Position numbers and translations under genes: made by a program
Part shown: positions 1 through 7,283 of the stretch, in pieces
Position numbering within the stretch: the stretch's first letter is position 1
How the letters are laid out: the number at the start of each line of letters is the position of its first letter
Assembly (NCBI GenBank): GCA_039934475.1
Contig: JBDTMC010000182.1
Location: forward strand, 1 to 13,695
Source: JBDTMC01 sp039934475
Lineage (GTDB): Bacteria > Acidobacteriota > Terriglobia > Bryobacterales > Bryobacteraceae
DNA length: 13,695 nt
Direction: 5' to 3'
Notes under the pieces: model-generated
Databases searched by the model: none
Told to the model about the DNA's origin: nothing
What the model saw: the letters and a program-made list of their open reading frames with translations, nothing else

Positions 1-162
1 CAGGACGGCAGCCAAAACGGAGGGCAACACGGCAAGCAGGGGGGCAATCAGCGGAATCAGGGGGACTCAGGAGGCGGCAGGCGCGACCCTGACGACGGGC
101 GTCCGGCGTGGATGGAAGAATTTGAAACAACTGTGCGTGCAAAGAAAGGACTTAGTCTGTGA
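1..162 (+). CDS. fliK: Probable flagellar hook-length control protein FliK, C-terminal tail (partial)
   Basis: An open frame enters from the left edge and ends in TGA at 160-162, giving 53 residues of a protein whose body lies outside the window. The visible part is a low-complexity Gly/Gln/Asn-rich stretch (residues 1-26) followed by a charged end (GRRDPDDGRPAWMEEFETTV). FliK proteins, which set hook length and switch export specificity through FlhB, often finish with a disordered hydrophilic tail after the conserved C-terminal domain, and fliK commonly lies directly before flgD. The stop overlaps the flgD start as GTGA, so the two genes are probably translationally coupled. The conserved FliK core is not visible, so the name rests on context and tail composition only. 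Confidence 0.5.
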   Translation, partial: QDGSQNGGQHGKQGGNQRNQGDSGGGRRDPDDGRPAWMEEFETTVRAKKGLSL

Positions 163-431
163 CCATAAACAACGTCTCCAGCAAATCGGCGGCGACCGAC
201 ATCCCGAGTACATCCGGGTTGCCGGCCAACAATCTGGCTAACGAATCCACGTTCCTGCAACTTCTCGTTGCCCAGATAAAGAATCAGGATCCGCTCAATC
301 CAACCGACGGTACGCAGTTCCTGAGTCAACTGGCTCAGTTCAGTAGTTTGGAGCAACAACTACAGATGAATACCCAATTGGCCGATATCAAGAGCGAACT
401 TGCCAATTTGACAAAGCCCGTTGCCCCGTAA
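159..431 (+). CDS. flgD: Flagellar hook assembly (cap) protein FlgD, minimal form
   Basis: FlgD is exported to the tip of the growing hook and scaffolds FlgE assembly. The 90-residue product has the conserved FlgD N-terminal region at about residues 28-70, with the signature FLQLLVAQIKNQDPLNP followed by a TQFLSQLAQFSSLEQ block. The protein stops about 20 residues later, so the C-terminal Tudor/fibronectin-like domains of ordinary FlgD (about 220 residues) are missing. Only 45 nt separate its TAA from the next gene, so there is no room for a frameshifted remainder. The start is GTG at 159, overlapping the upstream stop, with an AGAAAGGA-like ribosome site about 10 nt before it. The usual downstream partner flgE is absent; fliN follows instead. 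The family call is secure. Whether so short a protein caps a hook alone is unknown. Confidence 0.88.
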   Translation: MTINNVSSKSAATDIPSTSGLPANNLANESTFLQLLVAQIKNQDPLNPTDGTQFLSQLAQFSSLEQQLQMNTQLADIKSELANLTKPVAP

Positions 432-476
432 TTCTTACGGCGCCGGCGAGGGACCGTTGGCAGAGTAGGAGAAGAC

Positions 477-752
477 ATGCCGGATGTAAACGAGGTAGAG
501 CCAAGATCCGCCCTAAAGCAGATTGGCCACCTTGCCGATGTTCAAGTCTATGTCGATGTGGAACTGGACCGGAAAATCCTTTCGATGCGAAGCCTGCTCG
601 AGCTTGAGGCCGGCAGCGTGATTCGTATGACTCGCTCCGCCGGAGAGAACATCGACATTCTTATCGGCGGATCTCTGATCGCTTTTGGGGAAATCGTGAT
701 TATCGAGGACACCATGGGTATCCGCATCACCGATTTCAACGTGGAGGAGTGA
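477..752 (+). CDS. fliN: Flagellar motor switch protein FliN (short, SpoA domain only)
   Basis: The 91-residue product is almost entirely one SpoA (FliN/surface presentation) domain, about residues 20-88. FliN forms the lower part of the cytoplasmic C-ring, takes part in switching rotation direction and helps dock export substrates. Visible family features are a VYVDVELDRKILSMRSLLEL beta/helix segment, the GSVI turn, and the C-terminal IAFGEIVIIEDTMGIRIT strand pair. The last matches the usual 'LIARGEVVVVDENFGVRIT' pattern but is somewhat diverged. ATG at 477 is preceded by AGGAGA about 6 nt upstream. The gene sits between flgD and fliO and ends one base before the fliO start. A second, longer FliN-type gene lies at 8058-8879. 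Confidence 0.9.
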   Translation: MPDVNEVEPRSALKQIGHLADVQVYVDVELDRKILSMRSLLELEAGSVIRMTRSAGENIDILIGGSLIAFGEIVIIEDTMGIRITDFNVEE

Positions 753-753
753 C

Positions 754-1005
754 ATGACTGAAGCGTTCGCTGTCGTGTTCGTCCTGGCTTTATTGGCGGT
801 GACTGTTCTCCTGCTGCGGCGCCATGGCTTGCCACGTTTGGCGACGAGAGGTTCCCGGGAGATAGAGACGATTGAAAGGCTTAGGCTGGGGCCTAATCAT
901 ACTCTGCATCTGGTCCGGGTGGGAGGGCAGCGGCTGTTGGTCGCCACCCATAATTCCGGTTGCACGCTGCTCACCAACGCGGCGGTCGAGGAACACCACC
1001 AATGA
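754..1005 (+). CDS. fliO: Flagellar biosynthetic protein FliO
   Basis: FliO is a small membrane protein that helps assemble the FliP/FliR core of the flagellar type III export gate. The 83-residue product has an N-terminal transmembrane helix (about residues 5-21, FAVVFVLALLAVTVLLL). A basic stretch follows, then a cytoplasmic beta-rich segment with the typical 'ERLRLGPNHTLHLVRVGGQRLLVAT' pattern of FliO. ATG at 754 lies one base after the fliN stop, and GGAGG within the end of fliN (742-748) serves as ribosome site. The TGA overlaps the fliP start as ATGA. Sequence conservation in this family is weak, but position and architecture agree well. Confidence 0.88.
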   Translation: MTEAFAVVFVLALLAVTVLLLRRHGLPRLATRGSREIETIERLRLGPNHTLHLVRVGGQRLLVATHNSGCTLLTNAAVEEHHQ

Positions 1006-1706
1006 CCTACTCACTCCTTCCCGCTCTGCTGGCCAATGCCGATACTCTCTTTGGGGTTTCTATTGGCAAGGGTGGCGGCACGGTCAGCACACCCCTTCAG
1101 ATCACGATGTTGTTGACGGCGCTTACTCTGTTGCCGGCCGCCTTGATGTCGTTGACCCCTTTTCTGCGAATTACCGTCGTGCTGCACTTTCTTCGCCAGG
1201 CCCTTGGAACGCAGACGACACCTTCCAATCAGGTGCTGGTAGGCCTGGCGCTGTTCCTCAGCTTGCTCATCATGAAGCCGGTCATGAGTGAGATGTACAC
1301 GCGCGCCTGGGAACCGATGGAGCGCGGCTCCATTACCCCCGCCGAGGCAATGGAAGAGGGAGCAAAGCCTCTGCGTCTGTTTCTCTTGCGCTTTGCCCGG
1401 GAAAAAGACATCGCCCTGTTTCTGGAAATTACGCACACGCCGCCACCGGCGAAGCCAGCCGACCTCGACTTGCGGGTTCTGATGCCGGCCTACATTCTCT
1501 CGGAGTTGAAAGCCGGCTTCCAGATTGGCGCCGTACTCTTCTTCCCCTTTCTGATCGTAGATCTGGTGGTCGCTTCCGTAACCTTGTCAGTCGGCATGAT
1601 GCAGCTTCCGCCGGTTATGATATCGGCTCCCTTCAAGATCCTGCTCTTCGTGCTCGTGGACGGCTGGAACCTTGTGGTCGGATCGCTGGTGAAGAGCTTC
1701 TATTGA
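1002..1706 (+). CDS. fliP: Flagellar type III export gate protein FliP
   Basis: FliP is the main subunit of the FliP5Q4R1 channel through which flagellar substrates cross the inner membrane. The 234-residue product contains the FliP hallmarks: an early LQITMLLTALTLLPAALMS membrane helix, the TPFLRITVVLHFLRQALGTQ segment, a soluble region with LPAYILSELK-type sequence (here LMPAYILSELKAGFQIG), and the C-terminal PPVMISAPFKILLFVLVDGW signature. Start choice: ATG at 1002 overlaps the fliO stop (ATGA) and has GAGGAA about 8 nt upstream. An in-frame TTG at 960 would add 14 residues and overlap fliO much further. The residues before the first helix are short and only mildly hydrophobic, so a cleavable signal peptide as in Salmonella FliP is not obvious. 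Confidence 0.95.
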   Translation: MTYSLLPALLANADTLFGVSIGKGGGTVSTPLQITMLLTALTLLPAALMSLTPFLRITVVLHFLRQALGTQTTPSNQVLVGLALFLSLLIMKPVMSEMYTRAWEPMERGSITPAEAMEEGAKPLRLFLLRFAREKDIALFLEITHTPPPAKPADLDLRVLMPAYILSELKAGFQIGAVLFFPFLIVDLVVASVTLSVGMMQLPPVMISAPFKILLFVLVDGWNLVVGSLVKSFY

Positions 1707-1712
1707 CCTGCC

Positions 1713-1982
1713 ATGACATCATCCACCGTTACCGAACTGATTCGCCAGTCTCTCATTACTGCGTTCTGGCTGAGCTTCCCTCTGCTTGCGGTAGGGTTCT
1801 TCGCCGGAATTGTCATTAGTTTGTTGCAGATCGTCACCTCCATCCAGGACACCGCGTTTGGAACAGTGCCCCGCCTAGCGGCTTTTTTCACGGCGTTCCT
1901 CATCTTGTTGCCGTGGATGCTCAGTAAGCTCATTGGGTACACAACGCTGCTCTTGGGAGATCTGGGGCGCTATGCCCATTGA
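1713..1982 (+). CDS. fliQ: Flagellar export gate protein FliQ
   Basis: The 89-residue protein has two membrane helices joined by a short loop, as expected for FliQ, the subunit that wraps the FliP/FliR core. Helix 1 is about residues 17-40 (FWLSFPLLAVGFFAGIVISL) and is followed by the characteristic LQIVTSIQDTAFGTVPRL motif. Helix 2 is about residues 54-74. Length matches the family (about 89). ATG at 1713 follows the fliP stop by 6 nt. The 3' end overlaps fliR by 11 nt, consistent with coupled translation of the gate subunits. Confidence 0.96.
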   Translation: MTSSTVTELIRQSLITAFWLSFPLLAVGFFAGIVISLLQIVTSIQDTAFGTVPRLAAFFTAFLILLPWMLSKLIGYTTLLLGDLGRYAH

Positions 1983-2739
1983 GTCCGCGCTTTCTGCATC
2001 CACGCTTTTCGGGTTCCTGCTCGTGCTGACTCGCGTCTCAGGGATTTTCGCGTTTGTTCCCATGCCGGGTTTTCACAATGCAGCGGCTGTGCCGCGTGTA
2101 GTTGCGTCGCTCGCTCTGGCAGTCGCTCTTCTGCCCGCGGTTCAGAAGGCTCCGGCCCAGCCAACCCTCGGCCTGATGATCCTTTGGATTGCCGCGGAAG
2201 CAATGTTTGGGATACTTATCGGTCTCTGCGTCGCCTTCCTTACTGAGGGGTTCCTGCTGGCGATGCAAATCCTAGGTTTGCAGGCTGGCTATTCGTATGC
2301 GTCCACCGTGGATCCTACCAGCCAGGCCGATTCCAGCATTCTGCAGGTGGCGGCGCAGTTGATCGCCAGTCTACTGTTCTTTGTCATGGGGATCGACCGC
2401 GCGATCATCCGTCTTATGGCGGGAGATCTGCAGCGGCAGCCACCCGGCAGTTTCGCCACGACGCCAGCCGCCGTTGAGGCTCTTATCCACCTGGGAGGGC
2501 AGGCTTTCGTCACTGGCCTCCGCCTCGCTCTGCCGGTTGTGGCGCTACTTCTACTTGTTGACGTTACGCTGGCTCTGACGGGACGAATTCACGCTCAGCT
2601 GCAGCTTCTCTCGCTGGCGTTTCCGGCAAAGATGCTGGCCGCACTGGCGCTGCTGGCCGCCATTGCGGGACTCTTTCCCGTTCTTTATAGCCAGGCGGCG
2701 ACACACACGCTTGAGTCATTGGCCAGGATGACGAGGTAG
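1972..2739 (+). CDS. fliR: Flagellar export gate protein FliR
   Basis: The 255-residue, strongly hydrophobic product is the single-copy FliR subunit of the export gate. It begins with a first helix and the conserved LTRVSGIFAFVPMPG motif. A later segment carries LGLQAGYSYASTVDPTSQAD, the FliR signature in which the 'GFxxAxxxDP' core is recognisable. About six hydrophobic segments are visible, ending in a FPVLYSQAATHTLESL tail. I chose ATG at 1972, where GGGGCG precedes the start. An in-frame upstream ATG at 1933 would add 13 residues read out of frame within fliQ and do not resemble FliR. The gene ends 3 nt before flhB. Confidence 0.95.
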   Translation: MPIESALSASTLFGFLLVLTRVSGIFAFVPMPGFHNAAAVPRVVASLALAVALLPAVQKAPAQPTLGLMILWIAAEAMFGILIGLCVAFLTEGFLLAMQILGLQAGYSYASTVDPTSQADSSILQVAAQLIASLLFFVMGIDRAIIRLMAGDLQRQPPGSFATTPAAVEALIHLGGQAFVTGLRLALPVVALLLLVDVTLALTGRIHAQLQLLSLAFPAKMLAALALLAAIAGLFPVLYSQAATHTLESLARMTR

Positions 2740-2742
2740 CCG

Positions 2743-3807
2743 ATGTCGGATAGCGGGCAGCGAACCGAGAAGCCGACTCATCAGCGTGTGCGCAAAGCGC
2801 GTGAGGATGGACGCTTTGCGGTAAGCCGTGAATTTGTCTCCGCACTCCAGTTTCTCGCCTTTGTCGGGATCCTGGGATGGGGCGGGAGCCGTTGGTTCCA
2901 TCAGCTGCAAATCACCACGCGCCGTCTGCTGGAAGCGAGCATGACCATGTCCGTCACCGTCGCCGCGATACCTGCGGCCGTGAGGGAGGTGGGCGTGTCG
3001 CTCGCCCTGCCGCTTTTTTGGGCCGGGTTCGGACTGATGGCCGTCTCTCTTGCGACGCAACTGGTGACCACTCAGATGGGATTCTCTCTGGCCCGTCTCA
3101 CGCCTGATTTCAGCCGTCTCAGTCCCCTTGCACAGCTAAAACAGTTTCCACGTCGGAACCTGGGCGGCCTGGGGCAGGCGTTACTGCTGCTGCCCCTCTT
3201 CGGTGTGGCAGTCTATGCGGTCGCCAAAGACAACCTGCCGCTCTATCTGAGACTGCCTCTCTTTGGCCTTGAGGCTGGAATAGCCCACGTTTTTGACTCC
3301 TTGCGCGACTTGCTATGGCGCGCTGCGGCGGTATTTCTCCTCATCGGCATTCTCGACTTCTTCCGCCAGAAGCAGCTTTATCAGAAGGATCTCCGCATGA
3401 GCAAACAGGAGATCAAAGACGAGTTTAAAGAGTCGGAAGGCGACCCGCAGATAAAGTCGCGCATTCGCCGGCTGCAGCGGGATCTAATACGGCGTCAGAT
3501 GCTGAAGGACGTTCCGCTGGCGACGGCCGTAGTCGTCAACCCAACGCACTTTGCCGTCGCGATCCGCTACCTCGCCGACTCCCCGGGCGCGCCTCGGGTT
3601 GTGGCCAAGGGCAAGAATCTGATCGCGCTCCGCATTCGTCAAATCGCTCTCGATCATCAGGTGCCGATCGTCGAAAACCCACCGCTTGCGCAGGCGCTCT
3701 ACAAGTCAGTCAATGTCGGTGAAGAGATCCCGTCGCATCTCTATCGTGCCGTAGCCGAAGTGCTGGCCTACATCTACCGCCTCATGAACCAGAAGCTGCC
3801 CGGATAA
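2743..3807 (+). CDS. flhB: Flagellar export switch protein FlhB
   Basis: FlhB controls entry to the export gate and switches specificity from rod/hook to filament substrates after cleaving itself. The 354-residue product starts with the typical EKPTHQRVRKAREDG basic N-terminus. It has four hydrophobic segments between about residues 30 and 215, then a cytoplasmic domain containing SKQEIKDEFKESEGDP and the autocleavage motif NPTH at residues 266-269 (cut expected between N266 and P267). The C-terminal part carries the family's PIVENPPLAQALYKSVNVGE block. Length and all key residues are normal, so specificity switching by autocleavage should work. ATG at 2743 follows the fliR stop by 3 nt, with GAGG in the fliR end as ribosome site. 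Confidence 0.96.
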   Translation: MSDSGQRTEKPTHQRVRKAREDGRFAVSREFVSALQFLAFVGILGWGGSRWFHQLQITTRRLLEASMTMSVTVAAIPAAVREVGVSLALPLFWAGFGLMAVSLATQLVTTQMGFSLARLTPDFSRLSPLAQLKQFPRRNLGGLGQALLLLPLFGVAVYAVAKDNLPLYLRLPLFGLEAGIAHVFDSLRDLLWRAAAVFLLIGILDFFRQKQLYQKDLRMSKQEIKDEFKESEGDPQIKSRIRRLQRDLIRRQMLKDVPLATAVVVNPTHFAVAIRYLADSPGAPRVVAKGKNLIALRIRQIALDHQVPIVENPPLAQALYKSVNVGEEIPSHLYRAVAEVLAYIYRLMNQKLPG

Positions 3808-3824
3808 CGAAGGAACGAAATCGT

Positions 3825-5972
3825 ATGGCTACCGCCTCTTCCTCCATCCCTCCCATCGAAGTACACATACCTCCCGCCTCCGTTGGAGCGGCAAGTCTCG
3901 TGCCTCGCGGCGCAAGAAAGAATGGCAACTCGATCACTCACACCATACGGAACATGCCGTGGTCGGAGATGATGGTGCCCATCGCCGTGCTCGGCATCGT
4001 CATGGCGATGATCACGCCGCTACCGTCTTTTCTGCTCGACGTGCTGATTAGCGCCAACATCACCATTTCAGTGATTGTTCTCCTCACGGCCATGTATATC
4101 ACCCGTCCGGTAGAATTCAGTGTCTTCCCCACCACACTGCTTCTTCTTACCCTGTTCCGCCTCGCGCTTAACATCTCTTCCAGCCGATTAATTCTGCTCA
4201 ACGGCAACGCCGGGACTTCGGCTGCCGGCGAGGTGATCGAGGCGTTCGGCAGTTTTGTCGTCGGAGGAAATTACATTGTCGGAACGGTGATCTTTCTTGT
4301 TTTGATCGCCATCCAGTATGTGGTGATCAATCATGGCGCCGTTCGTATTTCAGAGGTGACGGCCCGATTCACGTTAGATGCCATGCCCGGCAAACAGATG
4401 TCTATCGATTCGGATCTCAACGCTGGGCTTATTGATGAATCCGAGGCTCGCCAACGCCGCAAAACGCTCACCTCGGAAGCCGAGTTCTACGGCGCCATGG
4501 ACGGCGCCTCACGTTTCACGCAGCGCGACGCCGTTGCCAGCATTCTGATCACAGCGATCAACATTCTCGCCGGGTTTTTGATTGGCGTGCTGCAGCATGG
4601 AATGGATCTGAAGCGTGCGATTCAGACGTATACCGTTCTTACGATCGGCGATGGGCTGGTCACGGTTATTCCGGCCCTTATGGTATCGGTGTGCGGCGGC
4701 TTGATCGTCACCCGGGCCAGCTCGGACAATCGCCTGGGCGCGGAGTTTCAACGCCAGATCTTCAGCTCGTCCCAGCCGCTATTGTTGGCCGGTGGCGTTC
4801 TAATCGCGATGGCGGCCTTCCCGGGACTGCCCAAGCTTCCGTTTCTGGTTCTTGGAGCGAGCGTAGGTGCGGCCGGATGGCGCTTACGACGGAAGAGCGA
4901 GGCGGAAGAAATCGAAACGCCTGCCGCGCCCGCACCCGCTGCCAAGGATAATCTGGAAGCACTCTTACGGGTGGAACTCCTCGCCGTCGAGGTCGGTCTT
5001 GGCTTGGTCAAGCTTGTGGAGGGCGGCGGCAGTTCACCGTTGTTGCGCCGGATCGCCGGAATTCGCCGTCAACTGGCGTCCGACCTAGGATACTTGTTGC
5101 CTCCGGTCCGTGTCACCGACAACTTGTCCCTGCGTTCGCGAGAGTATCTGATCTCCATTAAGGGCGTAGAGGTGGCCCGGTACGAGCTTCCCTCCGGTTG
5201 CGATCTCGCCCTGGCATCGGGGCGCGCTACGGGCAAGATCGAGGGAACCCCTGCACGGGAGCCTGCCTTTGGCCTACCTGCCCTATGGATTTCGGCCGAA
5301 GCCGCTGATCGTGCGCGCAGCGCCGGCTATACGGTAGTGGACTCAGTAAGTGTCCTTGGCACCCACCTCGCCGAGGTCATCCGCCGCAATGCGCACGAGA
5401 TGTTCTCGCGCCAGGATGCAAAGAAGGTTCTCGACCGCGTGGCCGAAGAAAATCCTCGTCTAGTGGAGGATCTGGTACCAAAGTTGCTTTCTCTGGCCAG
5501 TGTGCAGAAGGTTTTGCAGAATCTGTTGCGGGAACGTGTTTCAATCCGGGACGCCGGTTCCATTTTGGAAGCATTGGGCGAGGCTGGAACGATCACCAGA
5601 AATCCCATCCTGCTCACGGAGTTCGTTCGCCAGTCCATTCGGCGCATGGTTGTCAAACCATACCTCAACTCAAGCGGCGATCTGCCTGCCTGGTTCCTCG
5701 ACCCGGCGCTTGAGCGAGAGGTGGAAACGGCAGTGGAACACGCGGAGAACACTAGTCACTTCAACTTAGCCCCTCAGCGGCTGCGTGATGTAGTCGATCG
5801 CATCTCGCGTGCTGTCGGCCTTCCAGAAACCCCCGTCGTGCTGCTGGCCTCGTCGGGCGGGCGCTACTTCATAAGCCAAATCATGGAAGCCAATATTCCG
5901 AATCTCGCCGTTCTAGCGCACAACGAGATTCCCGCCAGCGTGAAAGTAGCCTCGCTCGGCGTGGTCAGGTAA
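3825..5972 (+). CDS. flhA: Flagellar export ring protein FlhA
   Basis: FlhA forms the nonameric ring that couples proton flow to export and receives chaperone-substrate complexes. The 715-residue product has about eight membrane segments in the first half. The FHIPEP-type signature starts near residue 174 (RISEVTARFTLDAMPGKQM, then SIDSDLNAG). A large cytoplasmic FlhA-C region runs from about 370 to 715. ATG at 3825 has AAGGAACG about 9 nt upstream. Compared with typical FlhA there is an N-terminal extension of about 45 residues, Pro/Ser/Ala-rich then basic, before the first membrane helix at about residue 50. The Ala/Pro-rich linker at about residues 366-378 separates membrane and soluble parts. 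An internal ATG at 3954 would remove most of the extension but has a poorer ribosome site. Confidence 0.96.
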   Translation: MATASSSIPPIEVHIPPASVGAASLVPRGARKNGNSITHTIRNMPWSEMMVPIAVLGIVMAMITPLPSFLLDVLISANITISVIVLLTAMYITRPVEFSVFPTTLLLLTLFRLALNISSSRLILLNGNAGTSAAGEVIEAFGSFVVGGNYIVGTVIFLVLIAIQYVVINHGAVRISEVTARFTLDAMPGKQMSIDSDLNAGLIDESEARQRRKTLTSEAEFYGAMDGASRFTQRDAVASILITAINILAGFLIGVLQHGMDLKRAIQTYTVLTIGDGLVTVIPALMVSVCGGLIVTRASSDNRLGAEFQRQIFSSSQPLLLAGGVLIAMAAFPGLPKLPFLVLGASVGAAGWRLRRKSEAEEIETPAAPAPAAKDNLEALLRVELLAVEVGLGLVKLVEGGGSSPLLRRIAGIRRQLASDLGYLLPPVRVTDNLSLRSREYLISIKGVEVARYELPSGCDLALASGRATGKIEGTPAREPAFGLPALWISAEAADRARSAGYTVVDSVSVLGTHLAEVIRRNAHEMFSRQDAKKVLDRVAEENPRLVEDLVPKLLSLASVQKVLQNLLRERVSIRDAGSILEALGEAGTITRNPILLTEFVRQSIRRMVVKPYLNSSGDLPAWFLDPALEREVETAVEHAENTSHFNLAPQRLRDVVDRISRAVGLPETPVVLLASSGGRYFISQIMEANIPNLAVLAHNEIPASVKVASLGVVR

Positions 5973-5985
5973 GAGGATTTTACCA

Positions 5986-7143
5986 ATGAAACTGAAGACT
6001 TACTTTTCGGGCACTGTTGAGGCGGCAATGGAGCGCGCTCGTGAAGAGCTCGGCCCGGACACGATGATTGTCTACTCTCGCCGCTCCGACAAGGAGAACC
6101 GTCACCTAGGCGAGTATGAGGTCGTCTTTGCAATCGAGGAGCCGACGGGTAAGACGGAGCACGTCGAACCAGACACTCGGCTTCCCGAGTTACCCTCTCC
6201 CGCTCCGGACTTACGCCCCGGTTTGAGCAGAGATGCTTTGGGCTCCTTGGCGCGAGTTTCCGTGGAAGTTGCGGAGCTTCGCCGGCAGATGGAGCGAATC
6301 AGCGGCGCCGTCAATCGCGGCGGGACCAATTCAGGCTCACAGTCCCTGGAGATTCGTGAACTTGTCGCCGCTTTGGTGGATGCCGGACTGGAACCGCTTC
6401 TGGCACAGGAGATCGTTGACGCCGTCCAAGCCGGAGGGGCGCCTAGACACAATACTCTGTCCCTACCGCAGGCCGTGGCGGCGGAACTGTCAAGGCGTCT
6501 GGCGACTTCGGAAACAGGGGAGGGTCCGGTCCGCGCGCGGCGGATGATTGCGCTCGCCGGTCCGCCAGGAGCGGGCAAAACTCTCACTCTCGTAAAGTTG
6601 GCTTACCTACTTGGCCTCAACGCACGCTGTCCGGCTCAGATTCTGTCAATCGACAACCTGCGCATTGGCGCACCCGATCAGTTGCGGACTTACGCGGCAA
6701 TACTCGGTATCCCGTTCCGGTTCGTGGAAACGCCCAGTGCCTTGTCCGAGGCTCTTGATGATTGTCCCGCGAAGAAGGTAGTCCTGATCGACACGCCCGG
6801 CTATGCTCCACGCGAAATTGAGGATTCGGTACAGATCGCCGATCTTTTAGCGAAAAGAACCGACATCGAAGTTCATCTCGTCCTATCGGCCAGCGCGAAA
6901 ACCGCCGATCTAATGCGTGCAGTGGAAAGATATGGACAATTCCAGCCGGACCGATTGATTTTTACCAGGGTGGATGAGACGGTGTCGTACGGATCCGTCC
7001 TGAACACAGCGATTCGGAGCTGCCTGCCAATCTCCTGGTTAGGGACGGGGCAGTCGGTTCCGGAGGACCTTGAACCGGCCACCAAGAAGAGATTGCTCAG
7101 CTTGGTGCTCGATGAAGCGGCCGGAGCCGCAACGGCGGCGTAA
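5986..7143 (+). CDS. flhF: Flagellar placement GTPase FlhF (SRP-type)
   Basis: FlhF is an SRP-family GTPase that sets position and number of flagella, usually with the ATPase FlhG. The 385-residue product starts with the FlhF-specific MKLKTYFSGTVEAAMERARE and MIVYSR segments. Residues about 85-180 form a helical N-domain, and the G domain follows. P-loop GPPGAGKT is at residues 192-199, a D-loop LSIDNLRIGAPDQLRTYA ends near 235, DTPG is at 269-272 and TRVDE at 327-331. The last three differ from the usual DTYRIGA, DTAGR and TKLDE of FlhF, so nucleotide handling may be altered. ATG at 5986 is 13 nt after flhA, with AAGAGGAT upstream. The expected neighbour flhG is not present downstream. Confidence 0.93.
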   Translation: MKLKTYFSGTVEAAMERAREELGPDTMIVYSRRSDKENRHLGEYEVVFAIEEPTGKTEHVEPDTRLPELPSPAPDLRPGLSRDALGSLARVSVEVAELRRQMERISGAVNRGGTNSGSQSLEIRELVAALVDAGLEPLLAQEIVDAVQAGGAPRHNTLSLPQAVAAELSRRLATSETGEGPVRARRMIALAGPPGAGKTLTLVKLAYLLGLNARCPAQILSIDNLRIGAPDQLRTYAAILGIPFRFVETPSALSEALDDCPAKKVVLIDTPGYAPREIEDSVQIADLLAKRTDIEVHLVLSASAKTADLMRAVERYGQFQPDRLIFTRVDETVSYGSVLNTAIRSCLPISWLGTGQSVPEDLEPATKKRLLSLVLDEAAGAATAA

Positions 7144-7165
7144 GCCTGGACCTTACAGGATACCT

Positions 7166-7191
7166 CGCGGCCTCGCTCCGGCCGCGCTTTT
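7166..7191 (+). terminator. Possible hairpin terminator or attenuator after flhF
   Basis: A 7-bp perfect stem (CGCGGCC at 7166-7172 pairing with GGCCGCG at 7180-7186) encloses a 7-nt loop and is followed by CTTTT (7187-7191). It lies in the largest intergenic gap of the window (7144-7283), just after flhF. The T-run is short, so termination may be partial, which would set the fliA segment apart from the upstream export genes. No convincing promoter was seen in the remaining 90 nt before fliA. Confidence 0.4.
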
Positions 7192-7283
7192 GAAGAACAC
7201 TTACGGGAAAGGTCAGGACAGGTGTGTCTGTTCACGGCCCGGTACCGCAGACGAAGCCACGGCGGGGAGCCAGGAACGAAGAG

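Noticed and set aside
1..78. Gly/Gln/Asn-rich repetitive coding sequence as a possible DNA repeat
   Set aside because: The units are irregular at nucleotide level. It is better explained as a low-complexity protein tail.
438..452. CGGCGCCGGCG self-complementary sequence between flgD and fliN
   Set aside because: There is no loop of adequate size and no T-run. It is a short GC palindrome, not a terminator.
960..1001. TTG start giving a longer FliP
   Set aside because: It would overlap fliO by 46 nt. ATG 1002 forms a standard ATGA junction and has a ribosome site.
6898..6915. GCCGATCTAA resembling a sigma-28 -10 box
   Set aside because: It lies inside flhF with no TAAA-type -35 element at the right distance, so chance occurrence is more likely.
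7224..7283. GTG start giving a longer FliA
   Set aside because: The extra 20 residues show no family similarity, and ATG 7284 has a well-spaced AGGAA.
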